Shown here one piece after another: positions 26,856 to 35,591 of a stretch of DNA of 64,000 nt. The position numbers were made by a program, and so were the translations under genes. Below the pieces are notes generated by a model. It was given only the letters and a program-made list of their open reading frames with translations, ran no database searches and was not told the DNA's origin. The stretch is from Archangium violaceum (lineage in GTDB: Bacteria > Myxococcota > Myxococcia > Myxococcales > Myxococcaceae), in NCBI RefSeq assembly GCF_016859125.1, contig NZ_CP069338.1, positions 7,007,501 through 7,071,500 of the forward strand. Direction: 5' to 3'. Numbering within the stretch: position 1 is the first letter of the stretch; every line of letters starts with the position of its first letter.

Positions 26856-29650
26856 ACGTGAAGCTCCCGCATCCGTCCTCTGATTTCACGACGGCCGTCT
26901 ACCTGCTGGTCTGGGTGCTGGTGCTCGCCACGCCCCTGTGGGCCTGGGTGTTGGCGGCGCTGGTGGTGGGCCCCGGTCCCAACTCCCGCTGGCGCCGTGC
27001 CGCGCTGCCCGTGGGCAAGGCCGTCCTCGTCACCCTGTCGCTCGTGCTCGTCACCCGTCTGGTGGAGGCCGCCAGTGCCTCCATGCGGGGTGGGCCGCTC
27101 GGCTGGCTCGCCGCGCTCTCGGCGTTGCCCCAGGTCCAGGTCCCGGGCAGCGCTCCGGTGACGATGCAAGCGACCTGGTACCCCGTGGACGCGGTCCTGC
27201 TGCTGGCGCTGCCCCATGCCGTTGCCTTCCTCTTCGCGACGACGGTGTTCGCGTTCCAGGAGTCCAACCACAAGAGCCTCACGTCCTTCCGCGTGCCGCT
27301 CGCGGATCCGCTGGCGGCCGTCCTGGTGGCGGTGCCGGTGCTGTCCCTCATCGCGGTGGATGGGGCGTGGCGCCAGGAGAAACCCCGCGCACTGCTCGAT
27401 CTGGCCGCCGTGTTGCCCATGTTGTGCATGGCGCTCGCGGTGTGGACGCGCTCCGAGCGCCTCGCGCCTCCGCCCGTGAAGGAGGAGGCTCCCCAACCCC
27501 AGACGCCCGTGCTTCCTCGCGCGGACATACCGGGGATGTGGCGGAAGCTGGGCGCCATCGAGGCCCAGGGGCGCCCGCTGCTCGCGACGCAGGGCACGGC
27601 CAACGAGGAGCCGGCTCCGGCCTGGAGCGCCGCCGCCTGGCGGGACTCGGGGGCCACCGGGGCTCCGCCTCGGGCACTGGAGGAGATCGCCAACGCGTGG
27701 AGCACGCCCACCCAGGGCTGGCTCGTGGGCGACCTGCCCGATCCGACGGAGCGCCACTTCCTCACCTCGTGCGTGCAGCTCGCGTTGCAGCGGGAGGGCC
27801 TGCCGTGCCTCGTCATCAGCGACGAGCCGGAGGCGCTGCGTGACGCGGTGAGCGAGGCCATCGCACGCAGTGGCTCGTGGCCCTCGGGGCCTCTGCTGGC
27901 CGGCGAGGCGGCGATGCGCGAGGCCTTCGCGGGCAACCGGATGCCGGCCGCCGTCTTCCTGGACGTGGAGCAACTGTCCGCCGGAGGCATCCGCGCGCTC
28001 TCCGAGACGCGGGGCGGCTGTGGCCGGCTGTGGGCCCGCTCCGTGGGGCTGGTGCTGTTGTCGCGCGTGGACCGGGGGACGCCGCTCGCGTCCACGCACC
28101 GCATGTTCACCCTGCGGCGGCTGGAGCTGGCGCTGTCGGCGGCCGGGGCCCGGTGGAATGTGCTGGCCACGGGCGTGGGGGGCGCGGGCACGCGGGGGCT
28201 GGTGGAGCAGATGTTCCCGGGCATCTCCGTGCGCGAGGTGCCCTTCACCCCGCGCGCAGCGGCCCCCGTGCGTGTCTGGCGCGTGGCCGAGGGTTTCCGC
28301 GTCCAGCCCGGTACGCCTTGGGTGCGCCGGGCGCTGGAGCCGGTGGTGGGGGCGAAGCTGCCTGCCTCGGTGGGAGACCCGGGAGGCACTTTCGATCTCA
28401 AGGCCGTGGATTTCTGGGGCGGCGAGCTGCGCTTCGTTCGTGACGTATCGCTCTTCGGCGTGGCCTCCGTGGGCACGCTGGACGAGGCGTGGCTGGTGGC
28501 CGCATACCGGGCGCTTCCTCACCGCGTGCCGCTTGCGGACGGGCAGGCCCATGACGCGCTGTGGGGCCTCGCCGACAACCCGGTGACGCGCTTCCTCACG
28601 CGCGATGGCAACCTGGACGGATTGTCCCGCCACGGCATGTTGCTGCCGCCGCGCCCGCTCGTGGGCTACCACAACGGCGCGCTGGCCACGGCCCACCTCA
28701 AGGCCGCCATGCAAGAGGGCTCGCAGGACGTGGAGTCCCTGGCCGCCGTCTTCGGCCGCTCGCGCGTGGAGCAGGTGCTGGGGCCGAAGTTCCGGCCCGA
28801 GCGGCACGTGGTGCGCCTGCCCCAGGGGCGCGAGCCCGTGCGCAGCCCCGTCGTCCCCGCCGGCCTGTCCGAGTCCGTCAATCCGCTGCGGCGCACCGTG
28901 AGCGAGCAGGTGGTGCGTATCCTCGACGTGCACAGCGGCCAGCTCCTCACGGAGGTAGACCGGCTGCTGGTGGAGACGCGCTACTACCCGGGCCGCGTGT
29001 TCGCCGTGGGCGACGCGCGCTACGAGGTGCCGTTGCACTCGCTGGACACCAAGCGCAACGAGCTGCGCGTGAAGCCGGTGCCCAACGACAGGCCACTCAC
29101 GAAGCCGCAGCTACGTATCCAGTTCGAGTCCGCCACCGTGGTGGAGTCCCCGCAGACGGTGCGCACCGGGCGGTGCGTGTACCAGGTGTGCACCCTGGAG
29201 GCGACGGTGGTGGAGAGCGTCACCGGCTACTCGCAGGTGGGGCGGCCGGGCCGGGTGGACGTGGGCGCGGTGAGCTGCCGCTATCGCACCCGCGTGCGCG
29301 GCATCTTCTTCCCCGCGGCCACCACGCCCCAGGTGCTCGTCCATCTGGCGCGCTCGACGGACGGAGTGTTGGTGGCGCACCTGCTCTCCAACGACGAGGA
29401 CATGGACGTGGTTCCGGTGGGGGCGGGTATGTTCCCGGAGGCTCCCGCGGGCATCGTGGTGGTGGACCGGCACCTCCAGGGCATGGGCGTGGCCGAGGCG
29501 TTGGATCTGGCGCTCGTCGACGACACGTTCAAGTGGGTCCGGGCCATCCTCGCCAATTGCAAGTGCGCGAACGGGTGCCCCGAGTGCACACCCCAGGACG
29601 TGCTCACCTCCGGCCCCGACAAGTCGGGTGTGCTCGGGCTGTTGGGATAG
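26852..29650 (+). CDS. membrane-anchored degenerate MrfA/Hrq1-like (SF2 helicase-derived) protein
   Basis: 932 residues. The first 200 hold about five membrane helices (13-40, 53-72, 111-135, 151-169, 181-198). From about 290 the sequence follows the plan of MrfA/YprA-type SF2 helicases with their zinc-binding MZB (DUF1998) domain. RRLELALSAAGARWNVLATG sits where helicases have the SAT motif, VGYHNGA in the motif IV region, and ETRYYPGRVFAVGDARYEV in the pre-MZB strand set. CKCANGCPEC near 903-912 matches the zinc motif. The Walker A lysine is missing (WLVGDLPDPTERH) and no DEAH is present, so it probably does not hydrolyse ATP. I infer a scaffold or nucleic-acid-binding role at the membrane. 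It overlaps the previous gene (ATGA). Confidence 0.65.
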   Translation: MNVKLPHPSSDFTTAVYLLVWVLVLATPLWAWVLAALVVGPGPNSRWRRAALPVGKAVLVTLSLVLVTRLVEAASASMRGGPLGWLAALSALPQVQVPGSAPVTMQATWYPVDAVLLLALPHAVAFLFATTVFAFQESNHKSLTSFRVPLADPLAAVLVAVPVLSLIAVDGAWRQEKPRALLDLAAVLPMLCMALAVWTRSERLAPPPVKEEAPQPQTPVLPRADIPGMWRKLGAIEAQGRPLLATQGTANEEPAPAWSAAAWRDSGATGAPPRALEEIANAWSTPTQGWLVGDLPDPTERHFLTSCVQLALQREGLPCLVISDEPEALRDAVSEAIARSGSWPSGPLLAGEAAMREAFAGNRMPAAVFLDVEQLSAGGIRALSETRGGCGRLWARSVGLVLLSRVDRGTPLASTHRMFTLRRLELALSAAGARWNVLATGVGGAGTRGLVEQMFPGISVREVPFTPRAAAPVRVWRVAEGFRVQPGTPWVRRALEPVVGAKLPASVGDPGGTFDLKAVDFWGGELRFVRDVSLFGVASVGTLDEAWLVAAYRALPHRVPLADGQAHDALWGLADNPVTRFLTRDGNLDGLSRHGMLLPPRPLVGYHNGALATAHLKAAMQEGSQDVESLAAVFGRSRVEQVLGPKFRPERHVVRLPQGREPVRSPVVPAGLSESVNPLRRTVSEQVVRILDVHSGQLLTEVDRLLVETRYYPGRVFAVGDARYEVPLHSLDTKRNELRVKPVPNDRPLTKPQLRIQFESATVVESPQTVRTGRCVYQVCTLEATVVESVTGYSQVGRPGRVDVGAVSCRYRTRVRGIFFPAATTPQVLVHLARSTDGVLVAHLLSNDEDMDVVPVGAGMFPEAPAGIVVVDRHLQGMGVAEALDLALVDDTFKWVRAILANCKCANGCPECTPQDVLTSGPDKSGVLGLLG

Positions 29651-29665
29651 GCAAAGGCAATCGCC

Positions 29666-30988
29666 ATGACGGATGGACGTATGCAGGGGGACATGAACCT
29701 CCTCCAGCCAGGGACTCAGCTGGATGGCCGTTACGAGGTGGTGAGGCTGCTCGGGCAGGGTGGCATGGCCGCCGTGTACGAGGTGCGCCACCTCGGGCTC
29801 CACAGCACGCACGCCCTGAAGGTGCTCAACGCGGACCTGGCGCGGAACGATGACATCCGCGCGCGCTTCCTCGCCGAGGGCCGCATCCAGGCGCGCCTGC
29901 GCCACCCCCACATCGTCCAGGTGACGGAGATCGTCACCAACCCGGTGGCGGGTCTGGTGATGGACTACATCGATGGCCCCACGCTCGGTGAGCTCTGCCG
30001 GGGCCAGGGGTTGGAGCCGCGGGTGCTCCTCGAGGTGTTCCTGCCGGTGCTGGACGCCATCGAGGAGGCGCACAAGCACAACGTCGTCCACCGGGACCTC
30101 AAGCCGGAAAACATCCTCGTCGGCAGGGACAGCCGGGGCCGGCTCCAGCCGATGGTGACGGACTTCGGCATCGCCAAGATGCTGGAGGGGGAGGGGCCGG
30201 ATGGCAGGGCGAGGACCCAGGCCGGCGCCCGCATGGGCACGCTGCTGTACATGAGCCCGGAGCAGATCCGCGGGGCCGGGGAGGTGGATGCGCGCACCGA
30301 CATCTTCGCGCTGGGCGCCATCCTCTACGAGGCCGCCACGGGACGGGTCGCGTTCCACGCATCGAGCGACTACGACACGATGAAGAGCATCGTGGAGGGC
30401 ACCTACGAGCCCCCCGAGCGCGTCGTGGGTGGCCTGCATCCCGTCATCGCGGGCTGCATCCGAAAGGCCCTGGCCGTGGGCCCCGCCGAGCGCTTCCAGG
30501 ACTGCGCCTCCTTCCGCGAGGCCCTGGAGAAACTCCGCGACGCGGACCCCTCGGTTCCCCAGAAGCCGTCCCGCTCGTACGCGGTGACGCAGGTGGGGGA
30601 CACTCCGCCCAGGCCCGAGGTCTCCGCGTCCGAGCCGGTGCCCGAGTCCGCCTTCGCGCCGACGTACACCCCATCCGCGCTCCAGCGCACTCCGGTCAAC
30701 ACCCTGCGCTCACAGCCGGTGCCCCAGGCGAGCGCCCTCGATTCCAATGTCTCCCCCGGCCTGGCCGTGTTCCTGAGCCTGTTGTGCATATCCGGGCTCG
30801 GGCAGCTCTATAACGGGCAGACGCTCAAGGGCCTGCTCGGTCTGGGACTGTCCGCCGTGGCGCTGGCGAATGGGCCCGGCGGAGTGTGTTTGTGGCTCCT
30901 GGGGTACATTGGTTTCACCATCGACGCGTACCGCATCGCCTCCAAGCGCAAGCGAGGGCAGCGTGTGGGTCCCTGGGAGTTCTTCTAG
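29666..30988 (+). CDS. Ser/Thr protein kinase with C-terminal TM2-like domain
   Basis: 440 residues. The Hanks-type kinase domain is intact: GQGGMAAVYEV glycine loop, Lys in HALKVL, HRDLKPENIL near 141, DFGIAKM near 166 and GTLLYMSPEQIRG. A Pro-rich linker (about 295-355) joins it to a C-terminal hydrophobic pair of helices. These carry GLGQLYNGQTLKG, the pattern of the TM2 domain, and end with basic residues. The kinase would be tethered to the inner membrane. In-frame ATGs at 29681 and 29693 are alternative starts, the last being closest to the kinase fold. It follows the MrfA-like gene by 15 bases and could phosphorylate FHA-binding sites on the cluster's proteins. Confidence 0.93.
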   Translation: MTDGRMQGDMNLLQPGTQLDGRYEVVRLLGQGGMAAVYEVRHLGLHSTHALKVLNADLARNDDIRARFLAEGRIQARLRHPHIVQVTEIVTNPVAGLVMDYIDGPTLGELCRGQGLEPRVLLEVFLPVLDAIEEAHKHNVVHRDLKPENILVGRDSRGRLQPMVTDFGIAKMLEGEGPDGRARTQAGARMGTLLYMSPEQIRGAGEVDARTDIFALGAILYEAATGRVAFHASSDYDTMKSIVEGTYEPPERVVGGLHPVIAGCIRKALAVGPAERFQDCASFREALEKLRDADPSVPQKPSRSYAVTQVGDTPPRPEVSASEPVPESAFAPTYTPSALQRTPVNTLRSQPVPQASALDSNVSPGLAVFLSLLCISGLGQLYNGQTLKGLLGLGLSAVALANGPGGVCLWLLGYIGFTIDAYRIASKRKRGQRVGPWEFF

Positions 30989-31006
30989 TTGGAGTAGAGT
31001 CGCCGC

Positions 31007-32410
31007 ATGTTGAGCCCGGGGAACGTGGTCGAGCGCTACGAGGTGGAGCGCGAGCTGGGCGGCGGCGGTATGGCGCGCGTCTACAAGGTGCGTCATGTGG
31101 CCCTGGGCAGTGTCCATGCCCTCAAGGTGTTGGAGCCCGAGCTGGTGGGGAACGCGGAGCTGCGAGCCCGCTTCCTCGACGAGGGACGCATCCAGGCGCG
31201 CCTGAAGCACCCGAACATCCTGGGCATCACGGATGTGGTCGCGGCCCCTGGTGTCGCGGGCCTGGTGATGGACTACCTGGAGGGCGAGTCGCTCGACAGA
31301 TACCTCGCCCGGGCGACGCGGCCTCCAGCCGCGGACGAGGTGCGCGACATCTTCCGGCAGGTGTTGGAGGGCATGGGGTTCGCCCACGAACAGGGCGTCA
31401 TCCACAGGGATCTCAAGCCCTCGAACATCTTCCTGGAGCAGTCCTACGGCCGGCGGGTGGTGCGCATCCTCGACTTCGGCATCGCCAAGGTGTCCGGGAC
31501 GGAGGGCCGGCCGACGACGCGCACCGGGGCGCGCATGGGCACCCCGCAGTACATGAGCCCGGAGCAGATCCGCGAGGCCCGGGACGTCACGCTCCGCTCG
31601 GACATCTTCTCGCTCGGGGTGACGCTCTATGAGCTGGCCACCGGGCAACCCTGCTTCCAGGGGGAGAGCGACTTCAACATCATGGAGAAGATCGTCCGGG
31701 CGGACTTCGTGCGTCCGGACGTGGTGCACCCGGGGCTCGAGCGAGGAATCGTCGCGGCCATCCTCCGGGCCATGGAGCTGGAGCCGGAGCGGCGCTTCGC
31801 CTCCTGCCGGGAGTTCGCCGCCGCGCTGGTGGCGGAGGTCCCGGTGGAGCGGGTCGAGGAGGCGGTTCCGGAAGCTCCACCCGCTTCCCGGGCGGCGACG
31901 CCTCTTCATGTCCCCGTGGCGAGCGTTCCGGCACCCGCGAAGGTGTCCGTCGCTCCCGCGACGATGAGCGCTCGGGTCGCGACCGCTCTCGCCGAGGCGC
32001 CCGAGCCGGCGCAGGTCCCCGCTCCCTGTCCCGTGGCGGTCCGGCAGGAGCCTCTGGTCGTGCCCGTCCGGCTCGCCGAGCCAGCGCCCGCCGCGCCCCT
32101 CGAGAAGAGCGTGCCCGCTGTCCGTGAGCGTGCCCTGCCCGCGAAGAAGCCCGTGCCTGCGTCCCAGGAGGAGAAAGCGCCTCCTCGCCGCAAGGCGTGG
32201 CGCTGGGCCCTGCTCTTCGCGTTCGCGGGGCTGTTGGCCCTGTTCGGCTCGGCGCTCATCGGGATGGTCATGGGACGACTCTCGGAGTCGCCGAACCGCT
32301 CCCCGCCGAAGCGGTCGGTGGGTGGCGCTCCGGTGCAGCGGGCCGGTGGCTCGTCCGGCACCCGCTCCTCCACGCCTCGGAATGACAGTCCTTTCGTCGA
32401 AATCCGGTAG
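31007..32410 (+). CDS. Ser/Thr protein kinase with C-terminal membrane helix
   Basis: 467 residues. The kinase domain has GGGGMARVYKV, Lys in HALKVLEPEL, HRDLKPSNIFLE near 131, DFGIAKV near 155 and GTPQYMSPEQIRE. A long Ala/Pro/Val linker (about 280-390) leads to one membrane helix (about 398-420) and a short Ser/Arg tail. It starts 18 bases after the previous kinase. The two kinase domains are similar but have different membrane anchors, so this is likely duplication with divergence. It is the last gene before a strong hairpin and probably ends the cluster. Confidence 0.93.
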   Translation: MLSPGNVVERYEVERELGGGGMARVYKVRHVALGSVHALKVLEPELVGNAELRARFLDEGRIQARLKHPNILGITDVVAAPGVAGLVMDYLEGESLDRYLARATRPPAADEVRDIFRQVLEGMGFAHEQGVIHRDLKPSNIFLEQSYGRRVVRILDFGIAKVSGTEGRPTTRTGARMGTPQYMSPEQIREARDVTLRSDIFSLGVTLYELATGQPCFQGESDFNIMEKIVRADFVRPDVVHPGLERGIVAAILRAMELEPERRFASCREFAAALVAEVPVERVEEAVPEAPPASRAATPLHVPVASVPAPAKVSVAPATMSARVATALAEAPEPAQVPAPCPVAVRQEPLVVPVRLAEPAPAAPLEKSVPAVRERALPAKKPVPASQEEKAPPRRKAWRWALLFAFAGLLALFGSALIGMVMGRLSESPNRSPPKRSVGGAPVQRAGGSSGTRSSTPRNDSPFVEIR

Positions 32411-32458
32411 GCGCCGGGGCTCCGATTCCTTTCAGACACATCCGGGAAGAAGAGGGGG

Positions 32459-32488
32459 CCAGGGCGCTCGCGCGGACACGCGCCCTGG
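32459..32488 (+). terminator. GC-rich hairpin after the kinase gene
   Basis: CCAGGGCGC and GCGCCCTGG form a perfect 9-bp stem with a 12-nt loop, about 50 bases after the kinase stop. There is no T run after it, common in GC-rich genomes. It plausibly ends the transcript of the 11.8-32.4 kb cluster. Confidence 0.5.
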
Positions 32489-32566
32489 CAGAATGCGCCG
32501 TGCAGTCGCGGTAAGGGGGGGCATCCAGCTCCACTTCGGATTCATGTACGAGAGGAGGGCTGGTCC

Positions 32567-33037
32567 GTGGGCACACGCGCTGCTCCCTATTTCATTTTCG
32601 ATGACTCGCACTGGCCGCTGCTCATCAACCGTCTCGTGGGAGATGCGTTGAGTCAGGAGTTCGAGGAATACCTCGCCCAGGCGACCGAGTCCCTGAAACG
32701 AAATCAGCCACACGTCCTCCTCATGGACATGAGCCGGGCCGGCGGTCTGTCGACCCAGCAGCGCCAACAGCTGGCGGCGTGGCTGCGGCAACATGAAGAG
32801 CCCATGCAACGGACGTTGCTCGGCATCGCCTACGTCACCCAGACGCCCACGATCCAACTGGCGATGAACGTCGTCTTGTATCTGCGGCGGCCGGTCTATC
32901 CGTACATCCTCGTCTCCAAGGAAGACGAGGCGCTCACGTGGGCCGTCCACCGATTGGAGGACTCGGGGATGCACGCGTCCGCCGCGCGCATCCGGCGCGA
33001 CCTGGGGCTGGTGTCCGAACATCACCGGGCGGGTTGA
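32567..33037 (+). CDS. STAS/SEC14-like small protein
   Basis: 156 residues from a GTG preceded by GGAGGG. The pattern is a strand (PYFIFDDSHWPLLINRLVG), an acidic helix, a strand ending HVLLMDMSRAGG, a helix and a second strand IAYVTQTPTIQLAMNVV. It fits the SpoIIAA/STAS-SEC14-like family that is common as single genes in myxobacteria. There is no signal peptide or catalytic motif. Members often act in protein-protein signalling. No partner is adjacent, so the role is open. Confidence 0.6.
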   Translation: MGTRAAPYFIFDDSHWPLLINRLVGDALSQEFEEYLAQATESLKRNQPHVLLMDMSRAGGLSTQQRQQLAAWLRQHEEPMQRTLLGIAYVTQTPTIQLAMNVVLYLRRPVYPYILVSKEDEALTWAVHRLEDSGMHASAARIRRDLGLVSEHHRAG

Positions 33038-33164
33038 GCCCCGACGGAGCGCGGTGGCGCGGTGCGTTGCGCCTTGCCCGGGGGTTCCGCCCTCTGTGGC
33101 GCGGACGCTTTTTTCCTGCCCCCGAGTGCCTTAGCTTGTCCCGCGGTGCATGGGGAGGGGATGG

Positions 33165-34952
33165 ATGGTGGGGTTTTCGATGGCGCTGCTCGCGACGCTG
33201 CTCGCGAGCACGGCGCCCGTGGTTCCGGTGAGCGCGGGCAACGCGCTCACCTTGCCGGCTCAACGTCACGCGGTGCGTATCGACACGGGCGGAGGTCGTC
33301 CGCCTACCTGGCTGCTCGCCGTACAGCAGGCCGGTGTCGAGGGACGGGGGTTGTCCTTCTTCCGCTCGGACGATGGTGGGCGCACCTATCGCTTCGCCGC
33401 CGCCATCCAGCCGGACGGGAGCCACGCGGACCGCGCGGATGTGCTCGCGGTGGGACGGGACGTGGCGCTCGTCTATTCGTTCGAGGCGCCGAGCCTCAAT
33501 GCCTCGCGCCGTCACGACGTGTTCTTCCAGTGGTGGCGCTACCGGCCGGGCACGCACGACTGGGCACCGCAGCCAGCGGTGGGCGTCTTCGATGCCGGTG
33601 ACTCCACGGCCTACTCGCGGGCGTTGCTCGCGCGCGACTCACGTGGCCGGTTGTGGGTGCAGACCTTCCGGTTGGAGTCGGATGGCGGTTCCACCGCGGT
33701 GGTGTCCGTCTCCACTGATGGAGGGGCGAGCTTCCAGCGCCAGTCGAACCTGGGTCGGGTGAAGCACCGGGGAGGTGGGCGGTTGTTGAGCCTCGGCTCG
33801 AAGCTCGTCTTCCTCTACGCCATGCATGATGGCTTCGAGCCCACGCGCCTCCGCGTCCGCGACGATGGCGATCCGCTGGACTCCTGGAGCTCCGTCCGCG
33901 ACGCCTTCTCCGAGGGCATCTACCACGGGGCCGCGCTGAGCGCGGTCGCGGACGGCCGGGGTGGCATGCACCTCGTCTACAAGGACGAGCTGGAGCGCCT
34001 CTATTACCGCTACTTCGATGGCTCCACGTTCGGCCCACGCACGCTGCTGGAGGGCTCGCGTGACTGGGCGATGCAGGCCACCACCACGCGCATCGGCGAC
34101 ACGCTGTATGTGTTCTACAACGTCATGCGTCGTTCCAACGTCTCCTACGAGGTGCATGCCCGGGTCTTGAAGGACGGGCACATCAGCGAGCCGGTGGTGC
34201 TCGACGCTCGCTCGACCTTCAAGGGCTACCCCAATGCCCCGGAGACGCTGCCGGAGGGCTCGTCCGAGGTGCCCTGCTTCTTCGGCGAGGCCCCCGACGC
34301 CAGCTCTCGCGGGAACGTGGTCCGCGTGGCCCTCTCCGTGCCAGGCGGCGGGGACGAGCCCGAGGATCTGCCACCTTCGAACCCGGAGCCGGAGCCGGAG
34401 CCCGGACAGCTCCTCTTCAGCGATACCTTCTCGCGCGGCCCGTCGAACGGCCTCGGGCCCGATTGGACCCTGAGCGGGCTCTGGCGGACGGACGGCAAGT
34501 GGGCCATCAGCGACCTCGACCACTCGTATGGGAACAACCTCGCCCTCGCGCTGTCCTCGCGGTGTGAGGATTGCCAGGTGGAGGCGCGGCTCCAGGCCTT
34601 TGCCGTGGACGAGGCAGGTGTCGTGCTGCGTGCCTAGGGGGACGCGCACTATGCGCTCGTGCTGCTGCCGGAGGGGCGCATCCAGCTTCGCCGCTACCGG
34701 GGCGGGAGCTTCACCGTGCTCGGCGAGGCCTCCAGCGGCCAGGCGTCTCCCTGGGATGCCGCGACGCTGTCCCTGTCCGTGTGGGGCTCGGAGCCGGTGC
34801 GGCTCTCGTCCACGGTGGATGGAGAGGTCCGCCTCTCGGTGACGGACGCGGACCCGGCCGCCCTCACGGGCGAGGGACTCGCGGGGCTGATCACCCCCAT
34901 CGCCGGCGTCTGGTTCGACGACTTCCAGGTGCGCGCGGTGGGCGAGCCCTGA
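33165..34952 (+). pseudogene. exported sialidase/BNR-like protein with LamG-type domain, split by an in-frame TAG
   Basis: The 596-codon frame is interrupted only by a TAG at 34635-34637 (codon 491). Start 33165 has GGGAGGGG before it and a signal peptide MVGFSMALLATLL...VSAGN. Residues 30-390 have repeated Asp-box-like strands (FFRSDDGGRTYRFAA, VSVSTDGGASFQR), as in sialidase/BNR propellers. Then comes a Pro/Glu spacer and a beta-sandwich of the concanavalin/LamG type (LFSDTFSRGPSNGLGPDW). The TAG cuts that domain. The downstream 105 codons continue in the same frame (GDAHYALVLLPEGRIQLR) and finish it (GVWFDDFQV). It could be a recent nonsense mutation, a sequencing error or readthrough. Confidence 0.7.
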
Positions 34953-35063
34953 CGCCTCGCGCAAGTTTCTCCACGCGCATCCCCGCCCGCGCAAATCCTG
35001 CATCCAGGAAGTAGGGTTTCCGGGCGGACACCCGTGGCCCGGGAATTGAAATCGCGACGGGCC

Positions 35064-35591
35064 ATGGAACGCGAGGCGGACAGAACGGTGGGAGGTGCCC
35101 TGGGCGCCCGGACCTGGCTGTTCATCGCACTGGGCGCGTGCGTGGGCCTCGCCCTCGGTATCGGTGGCTTCACCTTCACCTACGCGAAGGGCTACGCGTA
35201 CCTCACGAATGATCCGGCCTCCTGCGCCAACTGCCACGTCATGCGCGAGCAGTACGAGGGCTGGATGAAGTCGAGCCACCACGCGGTGGCCACCTGCAAT
35301 GACTGCCACACGCCGTCGGGCCTGATCGGCAAGTACGCGACCAAGGCGTCCAATGGCTTCTGGCACTCGTTCTATTTCACCACCGGCACCTTCCACGAGC
35401 CCATCCAGATCCGCCCTGGCAACCGGGAGGTGACGGAGCAGGCGTGCCGCAAGTGCCACGGCGATCAGGTGGAGCCGCTCGAGGCCCCACACGGCGCCGC
35501 GGAGACCTCGTGCCTTCGCTGCCACAACTCGGTGGGCCACCCGGAAGGGCTCGGCCAGCCCGGGCTGACGGCGCAGGAGTCCAGACCATGA
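35064..35591 (+). CDS. nrfH: cytochrome c nitrite reductase small subunit NrfH
   Basis: About 175 residues. An N-terminal membrane helix (TWLFIALGACVGLALGIGGF) is followed by four CxxCH heme sites (CANCH, CNDCH, CRKCH, CLRCH). These are the layout of the NapC/NirT-type quinol dehydrogenase NrfH. It takes electrons from menaquinol and passes them to NrfA on the periplasmic side. The ATG at 35064 is preferred over a GTG ten codons upstream, but neither has a clear ribosome site. Its stop overlaps the NrfA start (ATGA), which supports one complex. Confidence 0.93.
   Translation: MEREADRTVGGALGARTWLFIALGACVGLALGIGGFTFTYAKGYAYLTNDPASCANCHVMREQYEGWMKSSHHAVATCNDCHTPSGLIGKYATKASNGFWHSFYFTTGTFHEPIQIRPGNREVTEQACRKCHGDQVEPLEAPHGAAETSCLRCHNSVGHPEGLGQPGLTAQESRP

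Noticed and set aside
11807-32410. Type VI secretion cluster, suggested by FHA, PP2C and Ser/Thr kinase genes
   Set aside because: No TssB/C sheath, ClpV, VgrG, Hcp, TssM or baseplate genes are present. The central proteins are tubulin-like and helicase-like instead.
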